From Sedimentisphaerales bacterium (GTDB lineage Bacteria > Planctomycetota > Phycisphaerae > Sedimentisphaerales > SG8-4), in the NCBI GenBank assembly GCA_016932895.1, contig JAFGCA010000669.1, forward strand, positions 1 to 11,931: a DNA stretch of 11,931 nucleotides. Direction: 5' to 3'. Below are positions 1 to 6,140 of the stretch, piece by piece. Every line of letters begins with the position of its first letter. Within the stretch, counting starts at the first letter, position 1. Under the pieces are notes generated by a model, which searched no databases, was not told the origin of the DNA, and was given only the letters and a program-made list of their open reading frames with translations. Both the position numbers and the translations under genes were made by a program.

Positions 1-1709
1 ATCCCGTTGGCATCGAACCGCTCCAGCACACCGAGAGCCGTGTTGTAGCGGGCCTCGACAAAGGCCTCCACGTCGCCAAAGAGCAGCGGGGCCGCCGGCG
101 GACGCACGTGAGAAACGCCACCGTCGAAATGCCGGCTCTCGGGCACGTTACTCAGGGCCAGGTCGCGCGCCACTTCCAGATCGGCAATCAGCTCCTCGTC
201 GCCCTCGTCGAGGCTGGCAGCGAGGTAGTCCATGAACATGGCAGCGTCGGCGGCAGGCCCGGGGCCGAAATGGTCGCCCCAGACCGCGTGTCGAAAGAGC
301 CCGCCCTCGCGAATCTTCGAATCCACCCATCCGTGCGCGAGCAGCCGGGCGGCGGACAAAAAGCCGCCCTCAAACGACGGCACGGGCGGCGGAGATCGCA
401 ATTCGACGTACCGCTGCACGGCCGGCACGACTGTGTCGCCTTCGCCTGCGATGATCCACAGGCGAGCGGCGACGGGCTCATCCGCGACCAGCCGGACGGG
501 CGTGTGGGCCACCAGGCTGTTCTCAAACCGATGCGACCCCACCGCCGGACCGGTCAGCCCCATCACGTGGGCCTCCGAGCCGAACAGGGCATCGGGAGAA
601 TCGAACAGCGGAGCAACCAGGTCCGAAGGCTCCCAGACGAGGCCGATGGTTCTCCCATCGGCGGCGATCGCCATCAGGGGAAACGTCAGCTTCACCGGGT
701 CCGGGACGCGGCGCACGTGCCCCGGCGTGGTGATGTCGGCTTCGCTGCTGCTGGGCTCGTCGCAGAGATACTCCAGACCCGCCAGCAGGCCCTGGCTCTT
801 GCCCGACCCGAACGTGTCCAGACCCGCAAACAGCGTCAGCCAGGGTAGCAGCACGACATCGCGGCCGGCACTGACCTGAATCTGCATGTCGATCGCGAGA
901 ACGTCACCGACGTCGGCGGGCCGAATCTCTCTGCGGACCTGCCAGGTGCCGCCGTGGGAATCGGCAAGAGTCGCGACATGGACCAAAGCATCGCCCGTGC
1001 GGTGGGAGGTGACCGAAGCGTCCTTCAGGGTCAGCCATTCCGTGGCATCCTCGAACAGCACGCCGAGAAGCTCGCTCTCGTAGCCGACGGCCATCTCCCG
1101 ACCGGCCACTTCGACAACGAAATCACCGATTCCCGTCCCGCGATATTCCAGCGCGAGCGAGCCGGACCGCACGGTGCCGGACCGCTGCGGGTCCCCCGTC
1201 GGGCGGGAAGGCGCTTCGTACGGCGGGTCCTCCCACTTTCTGAGCGCCTCGACCTTGATGGACGCCACGCCAATTTCTCCCGTGGTCGTAGCGGGATCCA
1301 GCCGAAAACGCGTCCCCCGTCCCAGCATCTCGACGATGATCAGCTCGTAGTCGTGCCACTGGCCGTCGTTGTTGACGGTGAAACGCACCGAGTGACCCGC
1401 CCGGAAGGAAGGCCCGTAAAACAGCTCGCCGCTGCCGTTGGCGTCGGACCTCATGCGAACGGTGACCCTGGTGAGCCGATCGCCCGGCAGGTCGATGGCC
1501 GGACCTTCGATCCACGGATCGTTGCCCGTGGAAGTGAACGACAGCCCGCGCCGCGACCAGGTCAGGTCGGCGACGTGGAAGTTGCCCTCCCAGCCCTGCA
1601 ACCCGCCGGCAAAATTCCACTCGACCACGGTATCGGCAAGCGCCTCGGGACTCATCCAAAGGGCTGCCACAACACAGACCGTCACAACCATCCAACGCGT
1701 TCGTATCAC
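1..1709 (-). CDS. Large secreted protein with N-terminal beta-sandwich (partial, C-terminus beyond window)
   Basis: The frame is open from a GTG at 1707-1709 to the left edge, giving 569 codons with no stop. The GTG is preceded by GAGGA (1717-1721) at a 7-base spacing. The start gives a signal peptide: basic residues at 3-5, a hydrophobic stretch at about 7-19, and a likely cleavage after ALA-D near residue 25. An ATG at codon 7 (1689-1691) would shorten the basic region and lacks such a ribosome site. Residues 28-155 (NFAGGLQGW, SGELFYG, VNNDGQWHDYELI) look like a jelly-roll carbohydrate-binding-type domain. Residues 175-440 appear to be a further beta-rich region. From about 445 the sequence turns helical and could be the start of an alpha/alpha-barrel of the kind seen in glycan-active enzymes. 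I do not recognise the family. Extracellular glycan processing is inferred only from the secretion signal, the N-terminal fold guess and neighbours. Confidence 0.85.
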   Translation of the reverse strand, partial: MIRTRWMVVTVCVVAALWMSPEALADTVVEWNFAGGLQGWEGNFHVADLTWSRRGLSFTSTGNDPWIEGPAIDLPGDRLTRVTVRMRSDANGSGELFYGPSFRAGHSVRFTVNNDGQWHDYELIIVEMLGRGTRFRLDPATTTGEIGVASIKVEALRKWEDPPYEAPSRPTGDPQRSGTVRSGSLALEYRGTGIGDFVVEVAGREMAVGYESELLGVLFEDATEWLTLKDASVTSHRTGDALVHVATLADSHGGTWQVRREIRPADVGDVLAIDMQIQVSAGRDVVLLPWLTLFAGLDTFGSGKSQGLLAGLEYLCDEPSSSEADITTPGHVRRVPDPVKLTFPLMAIAADGRTIGLVWEPSDLVAPLFDSPDALFGSEAHVMGLTGPAVGSHRFENSLVAHTPVRLVADEPVAARLWIIAGEGDTVVPAVQRYVELRSPPPVPSFEGGFLSAARLLAHGWVDSKIREGGLFRHAVWGDHFGPGPAADAAMFMDYLAASLDEGDEELIADLEVARDLALSNVPESRHFDGGVSHVRPPAAPLLFGDVEAFVEARYNTALGVLERFDANG

Positions 1710-1794
1710 AATCCCATCCTCACTGCAGAGCCCGACAGACAACAAAGGCCAAACCAACATGAAGCGTCACTCGTGAAGCGGCGGGTGGCAGCGT

Positions 1795-1811
1795 CAAGGC
1801 CGCAGGCCTTG
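1795..1811. repeat. Short hairpin, 7-bp stem
   Basis: CAAGGCC (1795-1801) and GGCCTTG (1805-1811) pair perfectly around a GCA loop. It has no T run on either side, so it is more likely part of the repeat block than a terminator. Confidence 0.6.
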
Positions 1812-1835
1812 GCGATGGGGCAATCGGAGGAACGT

Positions 1836-1902
1836 AGGATGGGCTTTAGCCCATGCGGTTCCTTCGCGTCCGAGCCTGGCAGCATGGGCTAAAGCCCATC
1901 CT
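1836..1902. repeat. REP/BIME-like paired palindromes
   Basis: AGGATGGGCTTTAGCCCATG at 1836-1855 is the exact reverse complement of 1883-1902, giving 20-bp arms around a 27-base loop. Each arm is itself a hairpin: ATGGGCT and AGCCCAT around a TT or AA centre. Two such units in opposite orientation resemble bacterial REP doublets (BIMEs), which in known cases are moved by REP-associated tyrosine transposases. No transposase lies in this window. Confidence 0.8.
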
Positions 1903-1940
1903 GCCGCCGCTGGCTTCACGATCAACGCGTTGCTGCGTTC

Positions 1941-1949
1941 ATTGTACCA
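1941..1949 (-). promoter_or_regulatory. Candidate extended -10 promoter for the secreted-protein gene
   Basis: Read on the minus strand, 1949-1941 is TGGTACAAT, an extended -10 (TG, one base, then TACAAT at 5 of 6 to consensus). No good -35 is present; the nearest, TTGTCC at 1967-1972, is 20 bases away. A 7-bp inverted repeat, CTGCGTT (1933-1939) and AACGCAG (1953-1959), brackets it and could be an operator. The transcript would carry a leader of about 220 bases that includes the REP-like palindromes. Confidence 0.4.
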
Positions 1950-2053
1950 CACAACGCAGGCCGGAAGGACAAATCAACGAGCAAATAGCCAGAAAAGCGT
2001 GCAACGAGGGTTGATCCCAGATACGCTTCAGTCTTCACCCTTGGCGCACTGTG

Positions 2054-3346
2054 CTATTGCAGGCCGAAGGCGTCCTTGAGCTCATCAATGATTTCGTCGG
2101 ACATGGCGACGTGCCCGCCGATGGGCTGGGCGTCGAGCACCGCCTCGGCCGAGCATTCCAGGACCTCGAGCTTGTCAAAGGCCGAGAGCACGCTGTCGCC
2201 GACGACCATCACGCCGTTGTTGCACAGCACCGCCGCCGGACTTTGGAGCGTGAGCGTCCCGGTCAGACGGGAGAAATCATTGAACGACGTCTCAAAGGGC
2301 AGCAGACCCACCTCGCGCACGAAAATGTAGCTCTCCGGGATGGTGCGCGTGTCGATGGTCCGATGGCACACGCTGAACGCCATGGTGTTGATGGGACAGG
2401 CGTTGACGATGGCCATGACGCCCGGATGGGCGTCGTACACGGCCTGGTGCGCGAGAACGGCCCGGCTGGGGTGCTTGCCGAACTCCTTCTTGCCCTTGCG
2501 AATCATGACGAGATTCTCGGGCAGAACCGAGTGGCGATCCAGCGGGTACGGCGTGATCAGGAACTTGTCCTCGTCGATCCGCGCGCTGAACGTCCCGGTA
2601 GTCGTCGTCAGCAGCCGCTGGCGATACCCGCGCTCGATGAACTTGCAGACCTGGTTGCGCAGCTCCTTTTCCCGGATGGTCATCATGCTGGGGTCGTACT
2701 CGAACGAATCGAGCACGACATCGCTCTTGCCCTGCAACTGAAGCTGCTGGTCGGTCAGATACCGGGGCTCGCCGAGCGCGCCGGCCTTGATCAGCACCTT
2801 GCAGCACATCTCCAGCGTCTCGAAACGCTGGAAGGCCTCCTGAAGGGTCTTGCCCCCGCAACAGACGCCGTGATTCTCCAGGATGACGCTGTCGAAGCCG
2901 TCGGCGTACTTTCGCGCAATCTTGTCGCCGAGGTCCTTGCTGCCGGGCACACCGTAGGGAGCGAAAGCCACGGTCCCGTTCGAACGCCACGCCTGATGGA
3001 AGAGTCGCGTATCGGGGACTTTGTGGGCGATGCTGAAGGCCACCAGCGCCATCGGGTGGGCATGAACGATCGCCTTGAGATCGCGGCGCACTTCGTAAAT
3101 GGCCTTGTGAAACGGGTACTCCGAGGACGGCCGATGGAGCCCTTCCACCGCCCCGTCGGCGCGGACGCACATGATGTCGTTCGGCGTCAGCGTCCCCTTG
3201 TCCACGCCCGCCGGCGTGACCCAGATATCCCCGTTCTCGTCCAGGATCGACAGATTGCCGCCCGAGGTCGTCGTCATCTTGTACTGGTAAATCCGCTGCA
3301 TCGTCAGAACCAGCTCGTCGCGCGGATGAAGATATTCGTATTTCAT
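2054..3346 (-). CDS. Tandem class II aldolase/adducin-family protein, second domain degenerate
   Basis: The 430-residue product is about twice the roughly 215 residues usual for FucA/RhaD/AraD-type aldolases and epimerases, because it contains two copies of the domain. Domain 1 (about 5-200) keeps the family signature: SGGN at 28-31, the phosphate-loop-like TPAG at 44-47, the acidic residue E76 in SSEYPFH, the zinc ligands H95 and H97 in HAHP, and H159 in ENHG. Domain 2 (about 222-430) aligns at an offset of about 220, but the same places read TGTF, TPYP, A296, N315-A-C317 and N377, so it should not bind zinc. The ATG is preceded by AAGGA (3353-3357), spaced 6 bases. The family cleaves or epimerises sugar phosphates in the cytoplasm using a divalent metal; the substrate cannot be told here. 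It is transcribed away from the TIM-barrel gene and may share its pathway. Confidence 0.93.
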   Translation of the reverse strand: MKYEYLHPRDELVLTMQRIYQYKMTTTSGGNLSILDENGDIWVTPAGVDKGTLTPNDIMCVRADGAVEGLHRPSSEYPFHKAIYEVRRDLKAIVHAHPMALVAFSIAHKVPDTRLFHQAWRSNGTVAFAPYGVPGSKDLGDKIARKYADGFDSVILENHGVCCGGKTLQEAFQRFETLEMCCKVLIKAGALGEPRYLTDQQLQLQGKSDVVLDSFEYDPSMMTIREKELRNQVCKFIERGYRQRLLTTTTGTFSARIDEDKFLITPYPLDRHSVLPENLVMIRKGKKEFGKHPSRAVLAHQAVYDAHPGVMAIVNACPINTMAFSVCHRTIDTRTIPESYIFVREVGLLPFETSFNDFSRLTGTLTLQSPAAVLCNNGVMVVGDSVLSAFDKLEVLECSAEAVLDAQPIGGHVAMSDEIIDELKDAFGLQ

Positions 3347-3386
3347 GGCAGATCCTTCGCTCAGAAACCATTGGTCGTTTCACTTC

Positions 3387-3415
3387 TGTATACCGCCTCG
3401 CCGTCCGCGCTTCAA
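3387..3415 (-). promoter_or_regulatory. Sigma70-type promoter for the class II aldolase gene
   Basis: On the minus strand, TTGAAG (3415-3410) and TATACA (3392-3387) are separated by exactly 17 bases; each matches consensus at 4 or 5 of 6. Initiation near 3380 would give a leader of about 35 bases before the AAGGA ribosome site and the ATG at 3346. Confidence 0.6.
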
Positions 3416-3465
3416 GACGCGACCGCTGCGGTTTGCTCTTTCTTGTGGGGGTCCATCGCGGCATG

Positions 3466-3474
3466 TGTTATACT
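3466..3474 (+). promoter_or_regulatory. Extended -10 promoter for the TIM-barrel/secreted-protein pair
   Basis: TGTTATACT has the TG extension and TATACT at 5 of 6 to consensus. The -35 is poor (TTGTGG at 3443-3448 is 20 bases away). Initiation near 3481 would leave about 40 bases before the ATG at 3520. It lies within the 173-base gap shared with the divergent aldolase promoter. Confidence 0.5.
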
Positions 3475-3519
3475 GGTTCTTCCTATGAATGAAGTACCGT
3501 TTTGCCCAGGAGGTATCCG

Positions 3520-4407
3520 ATGACGCAAGCTGCTCCGTCCGAGACGATGCCGACGGGGAAGATCGGCAAGCTGACCATAGGCCGCGTGATCAGCGGCAGC
3601 AACCTGATCAGCCCGAATATGCACGCGCGGGACCTGCTCTACCTGAACGAGCTGGCCCGCCGGTACAACACCGAGCAGCGCGTGCTGGAGACGCTTCGGC
3701 TTTGCGAGGAGTGCGGCGTCAACGGCATCGTCCTGAAGAATCACAACTTCAAGCACATGCGCCTGTCGCGCTACTGGGACGAATGGGGCGGGCAGATGAA
3801 GTGGATCGCCGACCCCATCACCAGCGACATCAACAAGTTCGAGGAGATTCTGGTCGAACACCTCGAGCTGGGCGCCTCGGCCGCCTATATCTGGGGCGGC
3901 GCCACCGACATGTGGTACCACCAGAAGAAGCAGCGCAACATCGTCAAGGCCTTGGAGATCCTGCGGAAGTACGACATCCCCGCCGGTATCGGCGCCCATC
4001 GGCTCGAACCCCTCGTCTTCTGCGAAGAGGAAGGACTGGATCCCGATTTCTACTTCACCACGCTGCACCACGACCGGTACTGGTCGGCCCACCCGAAAGA
4101 GAAGCGGCGGTTCATCGAGATGTACGAAGCGAACTCTCCGCATCACGACGAATATCACGACAACATGTTCTGCCACAAGCATGAGGAACTCGTGGCGTTC
4201 ATGCAGGACGTCAAGGCGCCGTGGATCGCGTTCAAGGTGTTGGCCGCCGGGGCGATCCGGCCGGAGGAGGGGTTCCGATACGCCTTCGAAAGCGGCGCGG
4301 ATTTCATCTGCGTCGGCATGTTCGATTTCCAGGTCCGCGAGGACACGATTCTCGCCCGGCAAATCCTCTCGAGCAACCTCAACAGAAAACGCCCCTGGAG
4401 AGCCTGA
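3520..4407 (+). CDS. Predicted TIM-barrel protein, uncharacterised
   Basis: The 295-residue product starts at the ATG at 3520, set by a perfect AGGAGG at 3508-3513 with 6-base spacing. An upstream in-frame TTG at 3502 would overlap that ribosome site and is rejected. There is no signal peptide, so it is cytoplasmic. It begins with the line KLTIGRVISGSNLI (17-30), followed by alternating strands and helices: GVNGIVLKN at 66-74, QMKWIADPI at 92-100, SAAYIWGGATD at 120-130, IPAGIGAHR at 153-161. It ends with AFKVLAAGAI (237-246), GF.YAFESGADFICVGMFDFQV (251-271). This fits a TIM barrel of the aldo/keto-reductase-like or sugar-isomerase-like kind. H160, H183, H184 and D185 lie at strand ends and could bind metal or substrate. 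No enzyme activity can be assigned. Its gene is 15 bases upstream of the next, implying one transcript. Confidence 0.88.
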   Translation: MTQAAPSETMPTGKIGKLTIGRVISGSNLISPNMHARDLLYLNELARRYNTEQRVLETLRLCEECGVNGIVLKNHNFKHMRLSRYWDEWGGQMKWIADPITSDINKFEEILVEHLELGASAAYIWGGATDMWYHQKKQRNIVKALEILRKYDIPAGIGAHRLEPLVFCEEEGLDPDFYFTTLHHDRYWSAHPKEKRRFIEMYEANSPHHDEYHDNMFCHKHEELVAFMQDVKAPWIAFKVLAAGAIRPEEGFRYAFESGADFICVGMFDFQVREDTILARQILSSNLNRKRPWRA

Positions 4408-4422
4408 CGGCGGAGGTCAAAG

Positions 4423-5406
4423 GTGAACGTCCAACGAATCGTCGTGTGTCTTGCGCTGGTCGTGCTTGTCGGTCCGCGCGCCTGCGCGGCCGAGGAGCGA
4501 TCCATCTTCCAAGACATGCAGTTTCGACGCGGATTTCTGCTCAGCTATCCGAGCTCGACGCGGGGCAGGTCGGTGGAGGCGGTGCTCGATCTGGGCCAAT
4601 CCGATGCCAGGCCTCTCTGGCGTTTGTGTCAGTGGGCTACCCGGTACAGCCTGGCCGGCGTGCCGTGCGTTCGAGGCGGCGACGGGGACGCGTGGTACGA
4701 GAACCCGGGCAAGAAGGTACTCGTGGGAGGTGCGAATTCCGCGAATCGCGATCTCGTGCTGGAGGTGCGCGCCGGCGCCGAATACGGCACCCGGGCGAGG
4801 CGGCCCGGCGAGGGTTGGCCTCACCTGCTGGTGGAACAGGACGCCGCCGTCGTGTACCGGCTCGACGAACTGCAGGCGATTGCTTTCGAGATCGGTGTTC
4901 GTCTGCTGTACTGCAAGAGCCACATGACCGAAGCCGACTACGATCCGGGGCTGCACGCCGCTCAGTTCCAGATGTTCTTCATTGTCAAGAACGTCAATCC
5001 GGAGGCGCAGGACCACGGTGACTTCTTCTGGTTTGGCGTACCCTTCCACGACAACCGCCATGATGTCCCTCCCGCCTTCATGGCCAAAGACGTGGGCAAG
5101 TCGGACGCGACGGGCAAATTCATTTACACGATTGCGGGCAAGGCCGCGGGCGTAACTTCGCTCGCCGACGGGCGCTGGCTCACCGCGGGCGCGGATTTGC
5201 TGGGGCACATCAAGGCCGGCCTGCGGGAGGCGGTCAAGCGAGGATATCTCAACAGCGCCGACCCACGCGACTACGCCGTGGTCAACATGAACCTGGGCTG
5301 GGAGATGCCCGGCACGTTCGATGCGGCGATGCAGGTGAGGGACCTGCATATCCGGGCGGTCCTCAAAGACGGCACACAGCCGGCCACCTCTCGCGCCAGG
5401 CGTTGA
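4423..5406 (+). CDS. Secreted protein of unknown function (327 residues)
   Basis: The GTG start at 4423 has GGAGG (4412-4416) at a 6-base spacing and lies 15 bases after the preceding stop, so it is probably co-transcribed with the TIM-barrel gene. Residues 1-23 form a signal peptide (basic R5, hydrophobic 6-17, cleavage likely after ACAA); the single cysteine at 21 does not sit in a lipobox. The mature part is rich in aromatic and beta-type segments, for example YLVEQ-like strands around 135-165, QFQMFFIVKNV at 181-191, DHGDFFWFGVPFHDNRHD at 197-213 and YAVVNMNLGWEMPG at 284-297. The last hints at a beta-sandwich (concanavalin-like) fold with acidic and histidine residues clustered at 197-213. 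I do not recognise the family. The pairing with a cytoplasmic barrel protein and an aldolase suggests glycan use, but this is inference. Confidence 0.88.
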   Translation: MNVQRIVVCLALVVLVGPRACAAEERSIFQDMQFRRGFLLSYPSSTRGRSVEAVLDLGQSDARPLWRLCQWATRYSLAGVPCVRGGDGDAWYENPGKKVLVGGANSANRDLVLEVRAGAEYGTRARRPGEGWPHLLVEQDAAVVYRLDELQAIAFEIGVRLLYCKSHMTEADYDPGLHAAQFQMFFIVKNVNPEAQDHGDFFWFGVPFHDNRHDVPPAFMAKDVGKSDATGKFIYTIAGKAAGVTSLADGRWLTAGADLLGHIKAGLREAVKRGYLNSADPRDYAVVNMNLGWEMPGTFDAAMQVRDLHIRAVLKDGTQPATSRARR

Positions 5407-5433
5407 ATCTCCTCGAAAAATGCGAGATTCTTT
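5405..5433 (+). terminator. Weak candidate terminator
   Basis: GAATCTC (5405-5411) pairs with GAGATTC (5424-5430) around a 12-base loop, followed by only three T. The hairpin overlaps the TGA of the secreted-protein gene. The short T run makes rho-independent function doubtful, but it sits at the right place to end the transcript before the sigma factor gene. Confidence 0.35.
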
Positions 5434-5504
5434 GAAGGATTCGGGCCTGTTCGGGCAAAAGAATAGGGTGAAGGCCTTCAACGAAAAGAGCGTGAAGTTG
5501 ATCG

Positions 5505-6140
5505 ATGGGTAGCAGACGCGATACGGCGGAGTCTGATTTCAGCATTCGCGGTCTCAAGCGCAGGCAGCGCGAGAGTTGGCGCCGTATGTACGACACGCTG
5601 GCGGAGGGCGTGTATCGATATGCGTACTACCGCTGCCGGGCCCGGGCCGACGTCGCCGAGGACATCACCCAGGAGGTCTTCCAGCGCGCCCTGGAGACCA
5701 TCGACGGGTATCGGGGAGACGTCGCCGGGCTGCTGCCCTGGCTCAAGGGGATCGCCTTGCGGGTCCTGTCGCAGCGGGCGCGGGCCGCGCGCCGGCGGGC
5801 CGGACGGGTCGTCCTGTCACAGGCGACAGCCGCGGGCGCCGGCGGCGTGGCCGTCGAAGCAGTGGACCCTGCCCCGGCGGTCGACGACGGGATCATCTCC
5901 GCAGAGCAGCGTCTTGTGATCGGGGCGGCGCTGTCGGCCTTGAAGCCGCAGTGGGAACAAATGTTGCGTCTGAAGTACTGTGAGGGCCTTCCCGTGCAGG
6001 CGATTGCCCAACGGCTGGGCCTGACGGCCAAGGCTACGGAATCGGCGCTGGGCCGGGCCCGAGCCGCCTTTCGCCAAGCCTACACACGACTCGTGAACGC
6101 CCAGGAGCCGCCGGATAAGGCAGGACACAATCATGCGTAG
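5505..6140 (+). CDS. ECF-family RNA polymerase sigma factor
   Basis: The 211-residue product has the two-domain layout of ECF sigma factors. Region 2 spans about 26-95, with the core-binding segment DVAEDITQEVFQRAL (49-63) and LPWLKGIALRVLSQRAR (77-93). A linker rich in alanine and arginine follows. Region 4 spans about 141-196, with a helix-turn-helix around VQAIAQRLGLTAKATESALGRAR (164-186) for -35 recognition. It would direct RNA polymerase to a specific promoter set in the cytoplasm. The ATG at 5505 has only a weak GAAG (5494-5497) as ribosome site, suggesting modest translation. Its stop overlaps the start of the FecR-domain gene by 8 bases, which points to translational coupling and to the downstream protein as its regulator, as in other sigma/FecR pairs. 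Target genes cannot be read from this window. Confidence 0.93.
   Translation: MGSRRDTAESDFSIRGLKRRQRESWRRMYDTLAEGVYRYAYYRCRARADVAEDITQEVFQRALETIDGYRGDVAGLLPWLKGIALRVLSQRARAARRRAGRVVLSQATAAGAGGVAVEAVDPAPAVDDGIISAEQRLVIGAALSALKPQWEQMLRLKYCEGLPVQAIAQRLGLTAKATESALGRARAAFRQAYTRLVNAQEPPDKAGHNHA

Larger units (their letters stand above)
1761..2030 (+). repeat. Composite intergenic repeat, copy A
   Basis: This stretch shares its submodules, in the same order and orientation, with 8649-8991. The left module at 1761-1780 (GAAGCGTCACTCGTGAAGCG) matches 8649-8668 at 18 of 20 bases. In the middle is a pair of facing palindromes (1836-1855 and 1883-1902). A GCTTCACGA at 1913-1921 is the reverse complement of 1771-1779. 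The right module at 1967-2030 aligns with 8925-8991: 20 of 24 bases, including an exact GCAAATAGCC, then 16 of 19, then 12 of 17. No protein is encoded, so it may be a non-autonomous, REP- or MITE-like element. Confidence 0.65.
1710..2053. other. 344-base intergenic region
   Basis: No convincing gene is present. It lies downstream of the class II aldolase gene and upstream of the secreted-protein gene, both on the minus strand. It holds hairpins at 1795-1811 and 1836-1902, a direct-repeat module at 1967-2030, and a candidate minus-strand promoter near 1941-1949. No clear rho-independent terminator for the aldolase gene was seen. The best candidate is a weak AAGCGT/ACGCTT pair with a wide loop near 1995-2029, followed on the minus strand by a short T run. 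Confidence 0.7.

Noticed and set aside
1123..1695. 190-codon minus-strand frame
   Set aside because: A shifted frame of the partial secreted-protein gene; its product is rich in arginine and glycine with no fold-like pattern, while the frame from 1709 continues open to the left edge.
108..1892. Several plus-strand open frames (108-848, 954-1892)
   Set aside because: They are antisense to the minus-strand secreted-protein gene, whose signal peptide, ribosome site and protein-like composition are much better.
2051..3523. 490-codon plus-strand open frame
   Set aside because: It is antisense to the class II aldolase gene, which has family motifs and a ribosome site; the plus-strand product is low-complexity and resembles no protein.
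3412..4362. 316-codon minus-strand open frame
   Set aside because: Antisense to the TIM-barrel gene, which has a perfect AGGAGG and sensible fold pattern.
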